From Rubrivirga sp046845755 (GTDB taxonomy: Bacteria; Bacteroidota; Rhodothermia; Rhodothermales; Rubricoccaceae): 64,000 bases of DNA. The notes beneath the pieces were generated by a model that searched no databases, was not told the origin of the DNA, and saw only the letters and a list, made by a program, of their open reading frames with translations. Of the stretch, positions 25,816 to 34,803 are shown piece by piece (the first letter of the stretch is position 1; every line of letters begins with the position of its first letter). Made by a program: the position numbers and the translations under genes. The stretch spans positions 2,108,001-2,172,000 of the forward strand of contig NZ_CP177357.1 of the NCBI RefSeq assembly GCF_046845755.1, written 5' to 3'.

Positions 25816-26622
25816 CTACTCGGCCTGCGCGGCGGCGCTGGCCGCCTGCCAGCCGGCGTAGGCGCGGTCGTAGAGCCCCTGCGCCTCGGCGAGCGTCGGG
25901 CTCTGCGGGAAGAGGGTCGTGAGCTCGTCGTAGAGGTCGAGCGCCGTCTGGTAGCGCGCCTGCTGGCGGGCGGCGACCGAGCCGTCGGCGTACTTGAGCT
26001 GGGCGCGGACGGCGCCGAGCATGGCGTCGTCGGCGTACTCACTCGACGGGTACTCCTCGAGGACGCGTTTGAAGGCGATCACGGCCGCCTCGTAGTACTC
26101 GCGCCGCTCGTAGAGCTTGCCCGCCTCGAAGGCCTTGCGGGCCAGCTTCTCGCGGAGCTCCGAGGCCAGCGCCTCAGCGGCCGCGAGGTTCGGGCTCTGC
26201 GGGTAGCGGTCGGTAAAGATGCGGATGTAGGCGAGCGCCTGCCGGGTGTCGGTCTGGTCGAGCTCGAAGCGCGGGCTCAGCTCGGCGTAGGCCTGGATCC
26301 GCTCGAAGGCGGCCTGCTCGATCCGGTCGTCGGTCCGGTAGAACTCGATAAAGCGGGTGTACTCGTTGCCCGCCAGCAGGTACTGCCCGTCGGCGGCGTA
26401 CGCGCGGGCCAGGCCGAGCTGGGCGTCGTCGGCGAGCTCGCCGGTGCGGCCGAAGTCGAGGGCGGCGCGGTAGTACTCGATGGCGAGCGAGTGGCGCCCT
26501 CGCTCGGCCTCGGCGGTCGCCTGCTCATACGCGGCCTGGGCGGTCCCGAACGTCGTGGGCCCGCCTCCACATCCGGCAGCGACGGCGACGAGAAGGGCGA
26601 GAAGCCCGGAACGGAACGGCAT
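25816..26622 (-). CDS. bamD: Outer-membrane assembly lipoprotein BamD
   Basis: 268 residues from ATG 26622, the start that yields a lipoprotein signal peptide (MPFRSGLLALLVAVAAGC) with Cys18 as the lipidation site. BamD is the essential TPR lipoprotein of the BAM complex that inserts beta-barrels in the outer membrane. Five TPR-like helical pairs are visible, for example AYEQATAEAERGRHSLAIEY, ARAYAADGQYLLAGNEYTRF, IFTDRYPQSPNLAAAEALAS, KLYERREYYEAAVIAFKRVL and the YPSSEYADDAM turn typical of BamD. The C-terminus is short. The longer frame upstream of the signal peptide is rejected. It is followed at a distance by the sigma-factor operon on the same strand. Confidence 0.87.
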   Translation of the reverse strand: MPFRSGLLALLVAVAAGCGGGPTTFGTAQAAYEQATAEAERGRHSLAIEYYRAALDFGRTGELADDAQLGLARAYAADGQYLLAGNEYTRFIEFYRTDDRIEQAAFERIQAYAELSPRFELDQTDTRQALAYIRIFTDRYPQSPNLAAAEALASELREKLARKAFEAGKLYERREYYEAAVIAFKRVLEEYPSSEYADDAMLGAVRAQLKYADGSVAARQQARYQTALDLYDELTTLFPQSPTLAEAQGLYDRAYAGWQAASAAAQAE

Positions 26623-26853
26623 GAGCGAGGGGGCGAGGCGCGAGTCGGACAGGGCCGGGGAACGGGGTCCCAATCGGCTTATTGCAGGCCAAGGTCGCCC
26701 CCCCGCTCGGGGGCCCGCCGACGAGAAGCGGCGAAGACGGGGCTGCTGGCGCGATAGGGAACGGGGGACGGGGAAAGAGGGACGGGCAGCGCGCGTGGGC
26801 CGGGTCGATGGCGCTGGCCGTCCGGCCCCCCTACCCCGTTCTTGTCCCCAACC

Positions 26854-28251
26854 CTACTCGAGCAACACCGCCTGGCCGTCGCGGAAGCCCAGGATGTAGA
26901 GGGCCTCATTGACCTGGCCGCCGTCGAAGTGGAAGCGGTGGCCGAGCCCCTCGAACATCGGGGCGGCGCGGAGCGCGTCGGCGAGCGCGCCCTCGTCGGC
27001 CTCGGCCTCGCGGAGCACCAGCCGCGTGATGTCGTAGCCGATGAGCGCGAGGCGGTCTTGCCCGATCCCCGCCAGCTCGCGGTAGCGGCGGCCAAAGGCG
27101 TCGGCGGCGCCGGGCGCGACGAAAAAGTCCTGCGTGAAGACGGCGCCGAGGCGGCTGGCGCGGGCCTTCGAGGCCTGGAGGCCCTCCCACTCGGTGTTGC
27201 CGAGCGGCCGGGGCGCGCGGCCGATGGCGTCGAGCGCGCGGAGCGCGTCGTCGGCGTAGCGCGGCGCGTCGCGGCCGGTGACGGGGAGGTAGACGGCGTC
27301 GACGGCGCGGAGGCGGGCCTCTCCGACCTCGCGGTCGAGGTCCTGCCAGTCGTCGGCGGCGTCGATGAGCGTCTCGAAGTCGACGCGGGCGCCCAGGCGG
27401 CGGGCCTCGGCGGCGAAGGCGCCGGCCATGTCGGCCCCGAGCGTCTCGCGTTGGGCGGCGACGCCCAAGCGGTTGAGGCCGAGGCGCCCGGTCGCGTAGC
27501 GGGCCATCGCCCGGCCCCGCTCGGCGAACGTCGGGTTGGCCTGGAAGACGAACCGCTTGCCCGCACTCACGGCGCCGTCCGTGGCGAGGGGGGCGACCAG
27601 CACGACGCGAGCCGCCTCGGCCGCCTCCCCCGCAGGCCCCGCCTCCTCGCTGGTGAGCGGGCCGACGACGAGGTCGACGCCTTCGGCGACCACGGCCTCG
27701 ACGGCGGCCCGGGCGCCCGCGCCGGTCGCGCGGGAGTCTCGGAAGACCATGCGCACCGGTCGCCCGGTACCCGACGCGTTCCGCTCGTCGACGGCGATGC
27801 GGATGCCGTTGAACAAGGCCTGGCCGAAGTACCCGCCCTCACCGGCGATGGGGAGCACGACGCCCAAGTCGAGCGGGCGGCCCCGGCCACCGCGCCCGCC
27901 AGTCGTGGCGTTGGCGAGGACGGTGCGTGCGGGCTCGGCGTAGCGGCTGCCGGGGTACTGGGCGACGAGGCGCGTCGCGGCAGCGATGGCGCGGTCGAAG
28001 TCGCCGTCGGCGTAGGCGGCCTTGGCGGCCATCAGCGTCGCCGCCGTGGTCCGCTCGTTGAAGCCGAACTCGTCGGCGGCACGCGTAAACAGGCGCTCGG
28101 CCTCGGCATACTCGCCGGCGCCGTAGCTGGCGATCCCGTTCTGAAAGGCGGCCTCGGCGGCGGGGACGGACTCGGCCGTCGCCGGCTGGGCCGCGGCGGA
28201 GGGCGCGGCGACGGCGAAGGCGAGCGAAAGGGCGAACAGGCGGAGCAGCAC
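26854..28251 (-). CDS. LppC/LivK-like periplasmic binding protein with N-terminal TPR region
   Basis: 465 residues assuming the GTG at 28251, which opens a signal peptide (VLLRLFALSLAFAVAAPSAA); an ATG at 28374 would place 41 basic residues before it. Residues about 28-125 form TPR-like repeats (AAFQNGIASYGAGEYAEAER, LFTRAADEFGF). From about 135 the protein is a type 1 periplasmic binding fold of the branched-chain amino acid receptor/LppC group. Its motifs are LDLGVVLPIAGEGGYFGQAL, GVDLVVGPLTSEEAGPAGEA, RVVLVAPLATDGAV and the late YRELAGIGQDRLALIGYD. The TPR plus binding-fold order recalls LpoA, the activator of penicillin-binding proteins, but no lipobox is present. No ABC transporter genes adjoin, so a regulatory or sensing role in the envelope is likelier than transport. 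Confidence 0.75.
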   Translation of the reverse strand: MLLRLFALSLAFAVAAPSAAAQPATAESVPAAEAAFQNGIASYGAGEYAEAERLFTRAADEFGFNERTTAATLMAAKAAYADGDFDRAIAAATRLVAQYPGSRYAEPARTVLANATTGGRGGRGRPLDLGVVLPIAGEGGYFGQALFNGIRIAVDERNASGTGRPVRMVFRDSRATGAGARAAVEAVVAEGVDLVVGPLTSEEAGPAGEAAEAARVVLVAPLATDGAVSAGKRFVFQANPTFAERGRAMARYATGRLGLNRLGVAAQRETLGADMAGAFAAEARRLGARVDFETLIDAADDWQDLDREVGEARLRAVDAVYLPVTGRDAPRYADDALRALDAIGRAPRPLGNTEWEGLQASKARASRLGAVFTQDFFVAPGAADAFGRRYRELAGIGQDRLALIGYDITRLVLREAEADEGALADALRAAPMFEGLGHRFHFDGGQVNEALYILGFRDGQAVLLE

Positions 28252-28404
28252 GGCGCGGATCGGAGGGGGCCGGCAAGATGCGACCGGCGGGGGGACCCGG
28301 CAAGGCGCCCGCCCGGTCTTCGCGGAGTCGGAGCGCAGGAGCGCGTCCGCGGACGGGGGAGAGTCGTCTCGCAATAGCGGATCCTGTCCCCGATCCCCCG
28401 CCCC

Positions 28405-28767
28405 CTAGCTCGCGAGGTGCCGGCCGAGCCCCAGCCCGAGGACCACGAACAGCACGCCCACGGCCACGCTTCCGGCCGCGTTCGCGACCGCCAGCCCCCG
28501 CCGCCCGGCCTCCCACAGCAGCACGGTGTCGGCCGAGTACGTCGAGAACGTCGTGAACGAGCCGAGCACGCCGACGACGAGCGCCAGCCGGGGCCCGTCG
28601 GCGCGGACGAGCGGGATCGCCAGCCCGATCAGCAGGCAGCCGAGCGCATTCACGCCCCACGTCCCCCACGGCGCGGCCGCGCTCCAGCGCACGGCCGCCA
28701 GCCCCACGCCGTACCGGGCGACGGCCCCGACGGCACCGCCGAGCGCGACGTAGAGGAGATTCAACAC
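28405..28767 (-). CDS. crcB: Fluoride ion channel CrcB/Fluc
   Basis: 120 residues with four membrane helices, the size of a single Fluc subunit that works as an antiparallel dimer to expel fluoride. Diagnostic sequence includes GGAVGAVARYGVGL near the start, WGTWGVNALGCLLIG in helix 2 (pore Asn) and GVLGSFTTFSTYSAD in helix 3, with the conserved phenylalanines and the sodium-site loop. The last helix is AAGSVAVGVLFVVLGLGLGR. Only one copy is seen, so it is of the homodimer type. No fluoride riboswitch was recognised in the 69 bp upstream. It is on the same strand as its neighbours but unrelated in function. Confidence 0.93.
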   Translation of the reverse strand: MLNLLYVALGGAVGAVARYGVGLAAVRWSAAAPWGTWGVNALGCLLIGLAIPLVRADGPRLALVVGVLGSFTTFSTYSADTVLLWEAGRRGLAVANAAGSVAVGVLFVVLGLGLGRHLAS

Positions 28768-28836
28768 GACGATGGCGAGCGGGGAGCAACGGGAGCCTGA
28801 ACGTACCGCCCGCGTCGGGCGCGACGTCTGCCGACC

Positions 28837-29865
28837 CTACTCGGCCGGGTGCTCGGCGAGGTACTCGGCGCCGCGCCCCTTGATCTGCTCGTCCCAGACC
28901 TGCATCCACTCCGGGCCCTCGGTCGACAAGCGGTCCCAGTCGAGGTTCATCGGTGTGAACGTGCCCTCGCCCATCCAGGCGGGGAGGTCCGACGCCGGGA
29001 TGTCGGTGCGGGCGGGGATGCGGTGGAAGTCGGCGGCCTGGCGGACGAGCGCCTCGCGCGTGGTCACGAACTCGACAAAGGCTTGCGCCAGCTCGGGCTG
29101 CGGGGCGCCCGCCGGGATCCCGACGGCGTCGACGAGCACGGGCGTGCCGGAGACGGGGGCGTGGAAGCCGAACGCGTAGTCCTGCGCCTGGAGGTAGGTG
29201 TCGGGCAGGTTCCAGAGTGTGAGGTCGGCCTCGCCGCGCGAAATCCCCAGATACAGTTGGGTCGGGTTCGCGGCGTACCCCTTCGTGTTCTGATCGAGCT
29301 GGGCGAGCCAGCGGTAGCCGTCCTCCACGGTCGGCTGGCGCAGGATGAGCGCGCCCCAGATCGTCCGCATCGTCCCGGACTCGAGCGGCGAGCGGATCAG
29401 GATGCGGTCGGCCCACTCCGGGTCGAGGAGCGCGTCCCAGTCGCGCGGCACGTCGCTCTCTTCGATGACCGTCGTGTTGTAGAGCAGGCCCTCGGGGGTG
29501 AGGTAGGTCCCATACCACAGGCCGTCGGCGTCTTTCGCGTTCGCCGGGACGGCGTCGGCCCAGTTCGGGGCGAACGGCTGGAGCAGCCCGTCGGCGGCGG
29601 CGCGCATGAACAGGGTCTGCGGGGCGCCCCACCAGACGGACGCCTGCGGGTTCGCCCGCTCGCCCGCGATCCGGTCGTAGACCTCCTGGCTTCCGAGGTC
29701 GATCCACTGCACGTCGACCGTCGGGTTTTGGGCCTCGAAGGCCTCCTCGTAGGCGCGCAACATCTCCTTGCCGTGCGGCGAGTAGACGAGCAGCGGGGTC
29801 CGGCCGTCGCCCCCGCAGGCGGAGACGGTGAGGGCGGCGACGAGGGCGAGGAGGACTATGCGCAC
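28837..29865 (-). CDS. Iron(III)-type ABC transporter substrate-binding lipoprotein
   Basis: 342 residues with a lipoprotein signal (MRIVLLALVAALTVSACGG, lipidation at Cys17). The body is a type 2 periplasmic binding fold of the FbpA/AfuA group: LLVYSPHGKEMLRAYEEAFE at the start, QASVWWGAPQTLFMRAAADG, the hinge region GTYLTPEGLLYNT, WDALLDPEWADRILIRSP, and a late RIPARTDIP. In relatives this protein binds ferric iron (or sugars or phosphonates) for an inner-membrane permease. No permease or ATPase lies nearby, so it is either an orphan receptor or served by a distant locus. It is divergent from the M61 peptidase gene, 99 bp away. Confidence 0.82.
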   Translation of the reverse strand: MRIVLLALVAALTVSACGGDGRTPLLVYSPHGKEMLRAYEEAFEAQNPTVDVQWIDLGSQEVYDRIAGERANPQASVWWGAPQTLFMRAAADGLLQPFAPNWADAVPANAKDADGLWYGTYLTPEGLLYNTTVIEESDVPRDWDALLDPEWADRILIRSPLESGTMRTIWGALILRQPTVEDGYRWLAQLDQNTKGYAANPTQLYLGISRGEADLTLWNLPDTYLQAQDYAFGFHAPVSGTPVLVDAVGIPAGAPQPELAQAFVEFVTTREALVRQAADFHRIPARTDIPASDLPAWMGEGTFTPMNLDWDRLSTEGPEWMQVWDEQIKGRGAEYLAEHPAE

Positions 29866-29964
29866 GGGCGAAGCGGGAGCGGGCCGGGCCTATCGCCGGC
29901 GGGCGGGCGGCGTTCCCCCGGTCCTATCCTTGGGCTCCCCCTCCCCTCCCCCGCTCCCCTCCTG

Positions 29965-31803
29965 ATGCCGAACGCCGGACGCCTGCTCGCCCTCCTGCTC
30001 CTCGCCGCGCCGCTGACGGCCCAGGCGCAGCCCGTCGCCTACGACGTCTCGTGGCCGAACGCTGCCGCGCACGAGACCGAGATCGCCGCCACCTTTCCCG
30101 GTCTCGACGCCGACCCGCTGACGGTCGTCATGAGCCAGTCCTCGCCCGGCCGGTACGCCATCCACCTGTTTGCCAAGAACGTCTTCAACGTGTCCGCCAC
30201 CGACGGCGCCGGGCGCCCGCTGGCGGTCCGGCGCACGGCCCCCTCGGAGTGGACCGTCGGCGGCCACGACGGGACGGTCACCTTCCGCTACACGCTGTAC
30301 AGCAACCGCGCCGACGGCACCTACGCCGGCGTCGACTCGACGCACGCCCACTACAACATGCCCGCGGCGTTCGCGTGGGCGCGCGGGCTGGAGGCGCGGC
30401 CGGTCCGCGTCACGTTCCACCCCATCCACGGCTGGCGCGTGGCGACCCAGCTCCAGCCCACCGACGCCCCCCACACGTTCACCGCCCCCGACCTCGCGGA
30501 CTTTATGGACTCGCCGACCGAGCTCAGCGACCACCAGCTGATCGAGTGGGACCAAGGCGGCGCGCGGTACCGGATCGCGCTCCACCACCTCGGCACCGAT
30601 GAAGAGGGCGAGGCCTACGCCGCTATGGCGCGCCGCGTGATCGCCGAGCAGGCCGCCGTCTTCGGCGCCTACCCCACCTTCGACCACGGCACCTACACCT
30701 TCCTGGCCGACTACCTCCCCTGGGTCGCCGGCGACGGCATGGAGCACCGCAACTCGACGATCCTGACGAGCACGCGGGCCCTTGCCGACGGGGGCGACCT
30801 CCGGGTGCTCGGGACGCTCGCGCACGAGCACTTCCACGCCTGGAACATGGAGCGCCTGCGCGACGCGGCGCTGGAGCCGTTCGACTTTACCGGCCCCAAC
30901 CCGTCCGAGAACCTGTGGTTCGGCGAGGGCTTCACGAGCTACTACGACGGGCTCACGCGCGTCCGCGCCGACCTCATGCCGGTCTACGCCTACGCGGCCG
31001 AGATCAGCGGCCCGCTCGACTACGTCCTCAACTCGCCGGCGCGAGCGACGCGCGGCCCGGCCGAGATGAGCCGGATGGCGACGTTCGTCGACGCCGGCAC
31101 GTCGATCGACGAGGCCGCCTTCTCGACCACGTTCATCTCGTACTACTCGTGGGGCGAGATCCTCGGGCTCGGGCTCGACCTCACCTTGCGCCAGCGCTAC
31201 GGCCGGACGCTCGACGACGTCATGCAGGCGATGTGGGACGAGTTCGGCCGGCACCAGACGGCCACGACGCCGGCCCGCCCGTACACGCGCCACGACATCG
31301 AGCGCGTGCTCGGCGAGGTCTCCGGCGACCCAGCGTTCGCCGCCGACGTGTTCGCCCGCTACATCGACCGGGGCGAGGTGATGGACTACGCCGACCTGCT
31401 GGCGCCCGTCGGGATGCTCCTGCGCCTGGCGCGGCCGGAGGCCGGCTCCATCGGCCGGCTCGCCCTCGCCGACGGCGACGGCGGGGTCGAGATCGTCGCG
31501 CCCGTCCCGCACGGCACGCCGGCGTACGACGCGGGCCTGTCGTCCGGCGACCGGATCGTGCGGGTCGACGGCGTCGACGTGACAACGGCCGCGGCGGTCG
31601 AGGCGGCGTTCGCGCGCCGCGCGCCGGGGACCGAGGTCGAGGTGGCGTTCGAACAGCGGGGCGTCGTCAAGACCGCGCGGCTCACGCTGGCGGCCGACCC
31701 GACGCTCGAAGTGGTGACCTTCGAGTCGGCGGACCGGCCCGTGACGGCCACCATCCGCGACGCCCGGGAGGCGTGGCTCGGAGCGAAGGCGCCGGTCGAC
31801 TAA
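29965..31803 (+). CDS. M61-family (glycyl aminopeptidase-like) metallopeptidase with PDZ domain
   Basis: 612 residues from ATG 29965, which opens a signal peptide (MPNAGRLLALLLLAAPLTAQ). The N-terminal beta domain (about 25-190) is followed by a thermolysin-like catalytic domain. Zinc ligands are in the HExxH of LAHEHFHAWNMERL (about 292) and the downstream Glu in NLWFGEGFTSYYDGL. The substrate-loop motif GDGMEHRNS precedes them. After a helical C-terminal part comes a PDZ domain (about 485-575: GVEIVAPVPHGTPAYDAGLS, SGDRIVRVDGVDVT). M61 enzymes are secreted or periplasmic aminopeptidases that favour Gly/Ala N-termini. Divergent from the binding-protein gene and convergent, 9 bp apart, with the small gene downstream. 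Confidence 0.9.
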   Translation: MPNAGRLLALLLLAAPLTAQAQPVAYDVSWPNAAAHETEIAATFPGLDADPLTVVMSQSSPGRYAIHLFAKNVFNVSATDGAGRPLAVRRTAPSEWTVGGHDGTVTFRYTLYSNRADGTYAGVDSTHAHYNMPAAFAWARGLEARPVRVTFHPIHGWRVATQLQPTDAPHTFTAPDLADFMDSPTELSDHQLIEWDQGGARYRIALHHLGTDEEGEAYAAMARRVIAEQAAVFGAYPTFDHGTYTFLADYLPWVAGDGMEHRNSTILTSTRALADGGDLRVLGTLAHEHFHAWNMERLRDAALEPFDFTGPNPSENLWFGEGFTSYYDGLTRVRADLMPVYAYAAEISGPLDYVLNSPARATRGPAEMSRMATFVDAGTSIDEAAFSTTFISYYSWGEILGLGLDLTLRQRYGRTLDDVMQAMWDEFGRHQTATTPARPYTRHDIERVLGEVSGDPAFAADVFARYIDRGEVMDYADLLAPVGMLLRLARPEAGSIGRLALADGDGGVEIVAPVPHGTPAYDAGLSSGDRIVRVDGVDVTTAAAVEAAFARRAPGTEVEVAFEQRGVVKTARLTLAADPTLEVVTFESADRPVTATIRDAREAWLGAKAPVD

Positions 31804-31812
31804 ATCGAGGCG

Positions 31813-32016
31813 TCAGGCGCGGCCGTGCGGGAGGGCGTACTCCCGCATCGGCTCGCCGGCGGCGTGGGCGTCGGCCTCGCGCCGGGCCTCGGCGTGGGCC
31901 ACCTCAACGAGGGCTTCCTGGACCAGCTCGCGGAGCCAGTCTCGGTTTTCGCGGAGCACCTCGGTGAGGGCCTCCTTGAGAGCGTCGCGGTCAGTCTGCG
32001 TAGCGAAGTCGGTCAT
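31813..32016 (-). CDS. Small hypothetical protein, 67 aa, helical
   Basis: Not a family I can name. The ATG at 32016 gives MTDFATQTDRDALKEALTEV, followed by an amphipathic, highly charged helix (VLRENRDWLRELVQEALVEV) and a polar His/Ala-rich tail. The composition (alternating Leu with Arg/Glu) suggests a coiled coil or a short antitoxin-like helical protein, but no toxin gene is adjacent. It ends 9 bp from the convergent M61 peptidase gene, and its start is 90 bp from the mltF stop upstream on the same strand. Codon use is like its neighbours, which supports a real gene. Confidence 0.55.
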   Translation of the reverse strand: MTDFATQTDRDALKEALTEVLRENRDWLRELVQEALVEVAHAEARREADAHAAGEPMREYALPHGRA

Positions 32017-32106
32017 GCGGCCGGGCGGGTGCTCAGGGAAGCTAGGGGCGCGCGTCGGCGCCGCCGGGGCGGGACGGCGTGCCCCGCCAGGGCACAACGG
32101 CGCGGC

Positions 32107-33651
32107 TCACACGCCGAGTTCCTGGTCCGGGACGGACTCGGCCCCCTCCTCGCCCTCGACGAACTGCTGGTAGTGCTCGTAGCGCTCCAGGATGATCTCG
32201 ACGTAGTGGACGGGCTCCAGGCCGCGCGCGTACCCGTGGCGCACCTCGGGGCGGTTGTAGACCTCGGCCTCGGACTTGCGGAGCAGCCAGTACGCCACGT
32301 CGTCCCAGATCGTCGGGTCGCCGCCCTCGGCCTCGGTCAGCCGCTGGGCGTCCATCACGTGGCCCGCGCCCGCGTTGTAGCTGGCCAGGATGAACTTTTT
32401 CCGCTCCTCCGGGTCGTCGATCTTCTCCGCCCAATAGTTGTCTTCGAGCCACTTGAGGTAGCGGACGGCGGCCTCGATGTTGGCCTCGGGGTCGTAGGGG
32501 TCGGCGAGGCCGAGGTCGCCGGCCGTCGCGGGCATGATCTGGAGCAGGCCCATCGCCCCGGCCCACGACCGCGCGCGCGGCTCGAACCGGCTCTCCTGGT
32601 ACATCTGGCTTCCCAGGAGCCGCCAGTCCCACCCGACGCCCGGGGCGTACTTTTTGAGCAGGTTGTCGTAGCCCGAGAGGTTGCCGGTGCGGGCGGTCAG
32701 GAAGCCCGTCTCGATCCGCTCGCGGAAGCCGCGGCGGTCGACGTAGTACTTGCGGTAGAGCGAGTTCCAGCGCCGGGTGTCGCGGTTCTCCTCGATCCAC
32801 TCGTCGAGCGCGGCGAGTAGCGCCGGCGCGTTGTCGCGGACGGCCCACGCCACGCCGTGCGGCGCGCCGACGGCCGGCTCGACCGTCAGGTTCTCGTAGT
32901 AGCCCTCCTCCAGCTTGGCCACGTTCTCCTGGGCGACGGTCAGCTCGATGTTGCCGACGGCCACGTTGCGGATGAGCGCCTCGCTCGTCGTGTCGACCTC
33001 GACCACGCGGATGTCCCCGCTGATCCGGTCCTCGAGCTCGACCAGGCGCTCGACGTAGGGGTCCCCGGTGGGCAGGTAGACGTCTTGGCCGGCGAGGTCG
33101 GCGGGCCGGCGGACGCGGCGGGCCTGGATCGTGAGCGGGTTCTGGGCGACGTCGCCCGCGATCTGGCCGCGGCGCTCGGCGATCTCGGACGGCATGATCG
33201 GGGCCTCCACCTCGGTCGTGTCCGCGATCTCCTGCGCCTGGACGACCGCCGCCTGCGTCTCGTACAGGTTGACGGTGAACCCGAACCGCGAGGTGTCCTC
33301 CTGGACGGGCTGGAGCCGAGCGGCCGCGATGTCTCCGAGCCCCGCGTTGAGGTAGTACAGGATCGAGTCGCGCGGGACCACCTTGATCTGGAAGACCACG
33401 TCGCGCTCCTCGGCAAAGTCCTGCAGCAGCTCGTACTCGTAGCCCATCGGCAGGCCGCGGTACAGGAAGTAGCTGGTCGAGGTGTAGGACGTCAGCGCAA
33501 CGAGCGTATCGCGTTCCATGATGGCCCCGAGGTCCCGCTCGATCGGGTCGGGGATGCTCACGCCCTCGGGGTCCGCGACGGTGCGGATGGACGCGGCGGC
33601 CAAGCCACCCACGATCAGGACGGCGACGACGGCAAAGGACTTTTTGAACAT
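32107..33651 (-). CDS. mltF: Membrane-bound lytic murein transglycosylase F
   Basis: 514 residues. An N-terminal membrane anchor (MFKKSFAVVAVLIVGGLAAA) leads to a solute-binding-protein-like regulatory domain (about 45-310: TLVALTSYTSTSYFLYRGLP, GYEYELLQDFAEERDVVFQI). A C-terminal SLT lysozyme-like domain follows (about 330-490). The catalytic Glu is in SQMYQESRFEPRARSWAG, followed by the conserved AMGLLQIMPATAGDLGL, with YNAGAGHVMDAQRL later. MltF cleaves peptidoglycan glycan strands with formation of 1,6-anhydromuramic ends, for turnover and insertion of envelope structures. The domain order and length are standard. Flanked by genes for envelope proteins but not clearly in an operon with them. 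Confidence 0.93.
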   Translation of the reverse strand: MFKKSFAVVAVLIVGGLAAASIRTVADPEGVSIPDPIERDLGAIMERDTLVALTSYTSTSYFLYRGLPMGYEYELLQDFAEERDVVFQIKVVPRDSILYYLNAGLGDIAAARLQPVQEDTSRFGFTVNLYETQAAVVQAQEIADTTEVEAPIMPSEIAERRGQIAGDVAQNPLTIQARRVRRPADLAGQDVYLPTGDPYVERLVELEDRISGDIRVVEVDTTSEALIRNVAVGNIELTVAQENVAKLEEGYYENLTVEPAVGAPHGVAWAVRDNAPALLAALDEWIEENRDTRRWNSLYRKYYVDRRGFRERIETGFLTARTGNLSGYDNLLKKYAPGVGWDWRLLGSQMYQESRFEPRARSWAGAMGLLQIMPATAGDLGLADPYDPEANIEAAVRYLKWLEDNYWAEKIDDPEERKKFILASYNAGAGHVMDAQRLTEAEGGDPTIWDDVAYWLLRKSEAEVYNRPEVRHGYARGLEPVHYVEIILERYEHYQQFVEGEEGAESVPDQELGV

Positions 33652-33729
33652 CGGACGGTCGACTGACGAGAGGGGCCGACTGATACGGGGCGCGCACGGG
33701 GCGGGTCCGACCCCACCCGCCTTCCGGAC

Positions 33730-34650
33730 TTATTGGCGGGAGAGGACGCCGACAAGTGCCCGGATCATCTGGGCTTGCGCCTCGACGTGTCCGTGCTGCG
33801 CCTCCACGTTGACGTACGGGACGCCCCGCCGGGCCGCCCATACCGACAGCGAGCCGTCGTCGGTCGCCGCGTCGTTGTCCTGCAGGACGGCGTTGAAGCC
33901 GGCCTCGGCGAGCGCGTCGTAGAGCGCGCGGTCGGTGACGAAAAAGAAGTCATCGGGGTCGGTGCCGGGATGGACGGTGACCGCCGCGGCGTCGCTGGCG
34001 TACTCGCCGCCTGGGGCATACGACCGCGCCGAGTAGTTGTCGTCCGTGTTGTTGTGGAGCGTCAGCACGACGCCGGCCGGGACGGCGGCGTAGACCGCCA
34101 GCGCCGAGTCGGCGAACGCCTCCAGCGCCGCGAGCGCGGCCGGCGTCGCGGCCGAGAGCGACGCGAGCGTGCGGCGGCGGCCGGCGTCGGTGAACACGCG
34201 GTTCGGGTCGGCCCGGAACGTCGCGCCGCCGACGGCGAACGTCAGGTTCCGCTCGCCCGAGTGCCGCAGCTCGACGACGCGCCCGCCGAGCTCGCGGACG
34301 ACCGCGAGGGCGGCCTCGACCGACGTGCTCTCGTCGTCGTGGAGGTTGAGCGCATTGAGCGGGACCGCCTCGAAGCCGGGGCTCGCGAGCCGGTCGGTGA
34401 TCGGGGCCGTCGACACCCGGGCGACGATGGCGCCGTCGCCCAGCGGGATGCGGATGTCGGTGACTGCAAGCGTGTCGCGCGAGCCTGTGGTGACGTCGCC
34501 GTCGGACAGTGTGGGACCGTCGCCGGGGATCTCGGCCGCGTCGGGTCGGGTCACGACCGAATCGGCCCGACGGCCGGGGTCGGCGGCCTCGGCGGGGGCC
34601 TGCGCGCAGGCGGAGGCGGCGAGGGCGGAGACGAGCAGGAGGAGGCGCAT
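33730..34650 (-). CDS. Conserved secreted lipoprotein of unknown function
   Basis: 306 residues from ATG 34650, giving a lipoprotein signal (MRLLLLVSALAASACAQ, Cys15). I know no function for it. The distinctive part runs from about residue 95 to the end: NALNLHDDESTSVEAALAVV, the strand VELRHSGERNLTFAVGG, FRADPNRVFTDAGRR, the HNN motif in VVLTLHNNTDDNYSARSY, DPDDFFFVTDRALYDAL, LQDNDAATDDGSLSVWAA and VNVEAQHGHVEAQ. Several conserved-looking Asp, Asn, His and Glu residues would suit a metal-dependent hydrolase, but this is conjecture. I recall similar sequences in other Bacteroidota. It is divergent from the TPR protein gene across a 153-bp promoter region. Confidence 0.7.
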   Translation of the reverse strand: MRLLLLVSALAASACAQAPAEAADPGRRADSVVTRPDAAEIPGDGPTLSDGDVTTGSRDTLAVTDIRIPLGDGAIVARVSTAPITDRLASPGFEAVPLNALNLHDDESTSVEAALAVVRELGGRVVELRHSGERNLTFAVGGATFRADPNRVFTDAGRRRTLASLSAATPAALAALEAFADSALAVYAAVPAGVVLTLHNNTDDNYSARSYAPGGEYASDAAAVTVHPGTDPDDFFFVTDRALYDALAEAGFNAVLQDNDAATDDGSLSVWAARRGVPYVNVEAQHGHVEAQAQMIRALVGVLSRQ

Positions 34651-34760
34651 GGCGGGGGCGAGAGTGATCGGCGCGGCACACACCGCGCGTCCACGATGGC
34701 GGACGGAGGCGCACACGAATCGCCCCCCGGGGGCGGTTCCCCACGGTGGCACACCCTATG

Positions 34761-34768
34761 TAGGTTTG
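34761..34768 (+). promoter_or_regulatory. -7 box TAGGTTTG of a Bacteroidota-type promoter
   Basis: TAGGTTTG is an exact match to the TAnnTTTG consensus of Bacteroidota house-keeping promoters and lies 35 bp before the ATG of the TPR protein gene. No good -33 TTG is seen at the usual distance. A start of transcription just downstream would give a short leader. Confidence 0.55.
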
Positions 34769-34803
34769 TTGTCCGAGCCATCGCCCCCACCCCCCCGTCC
34801 GAC

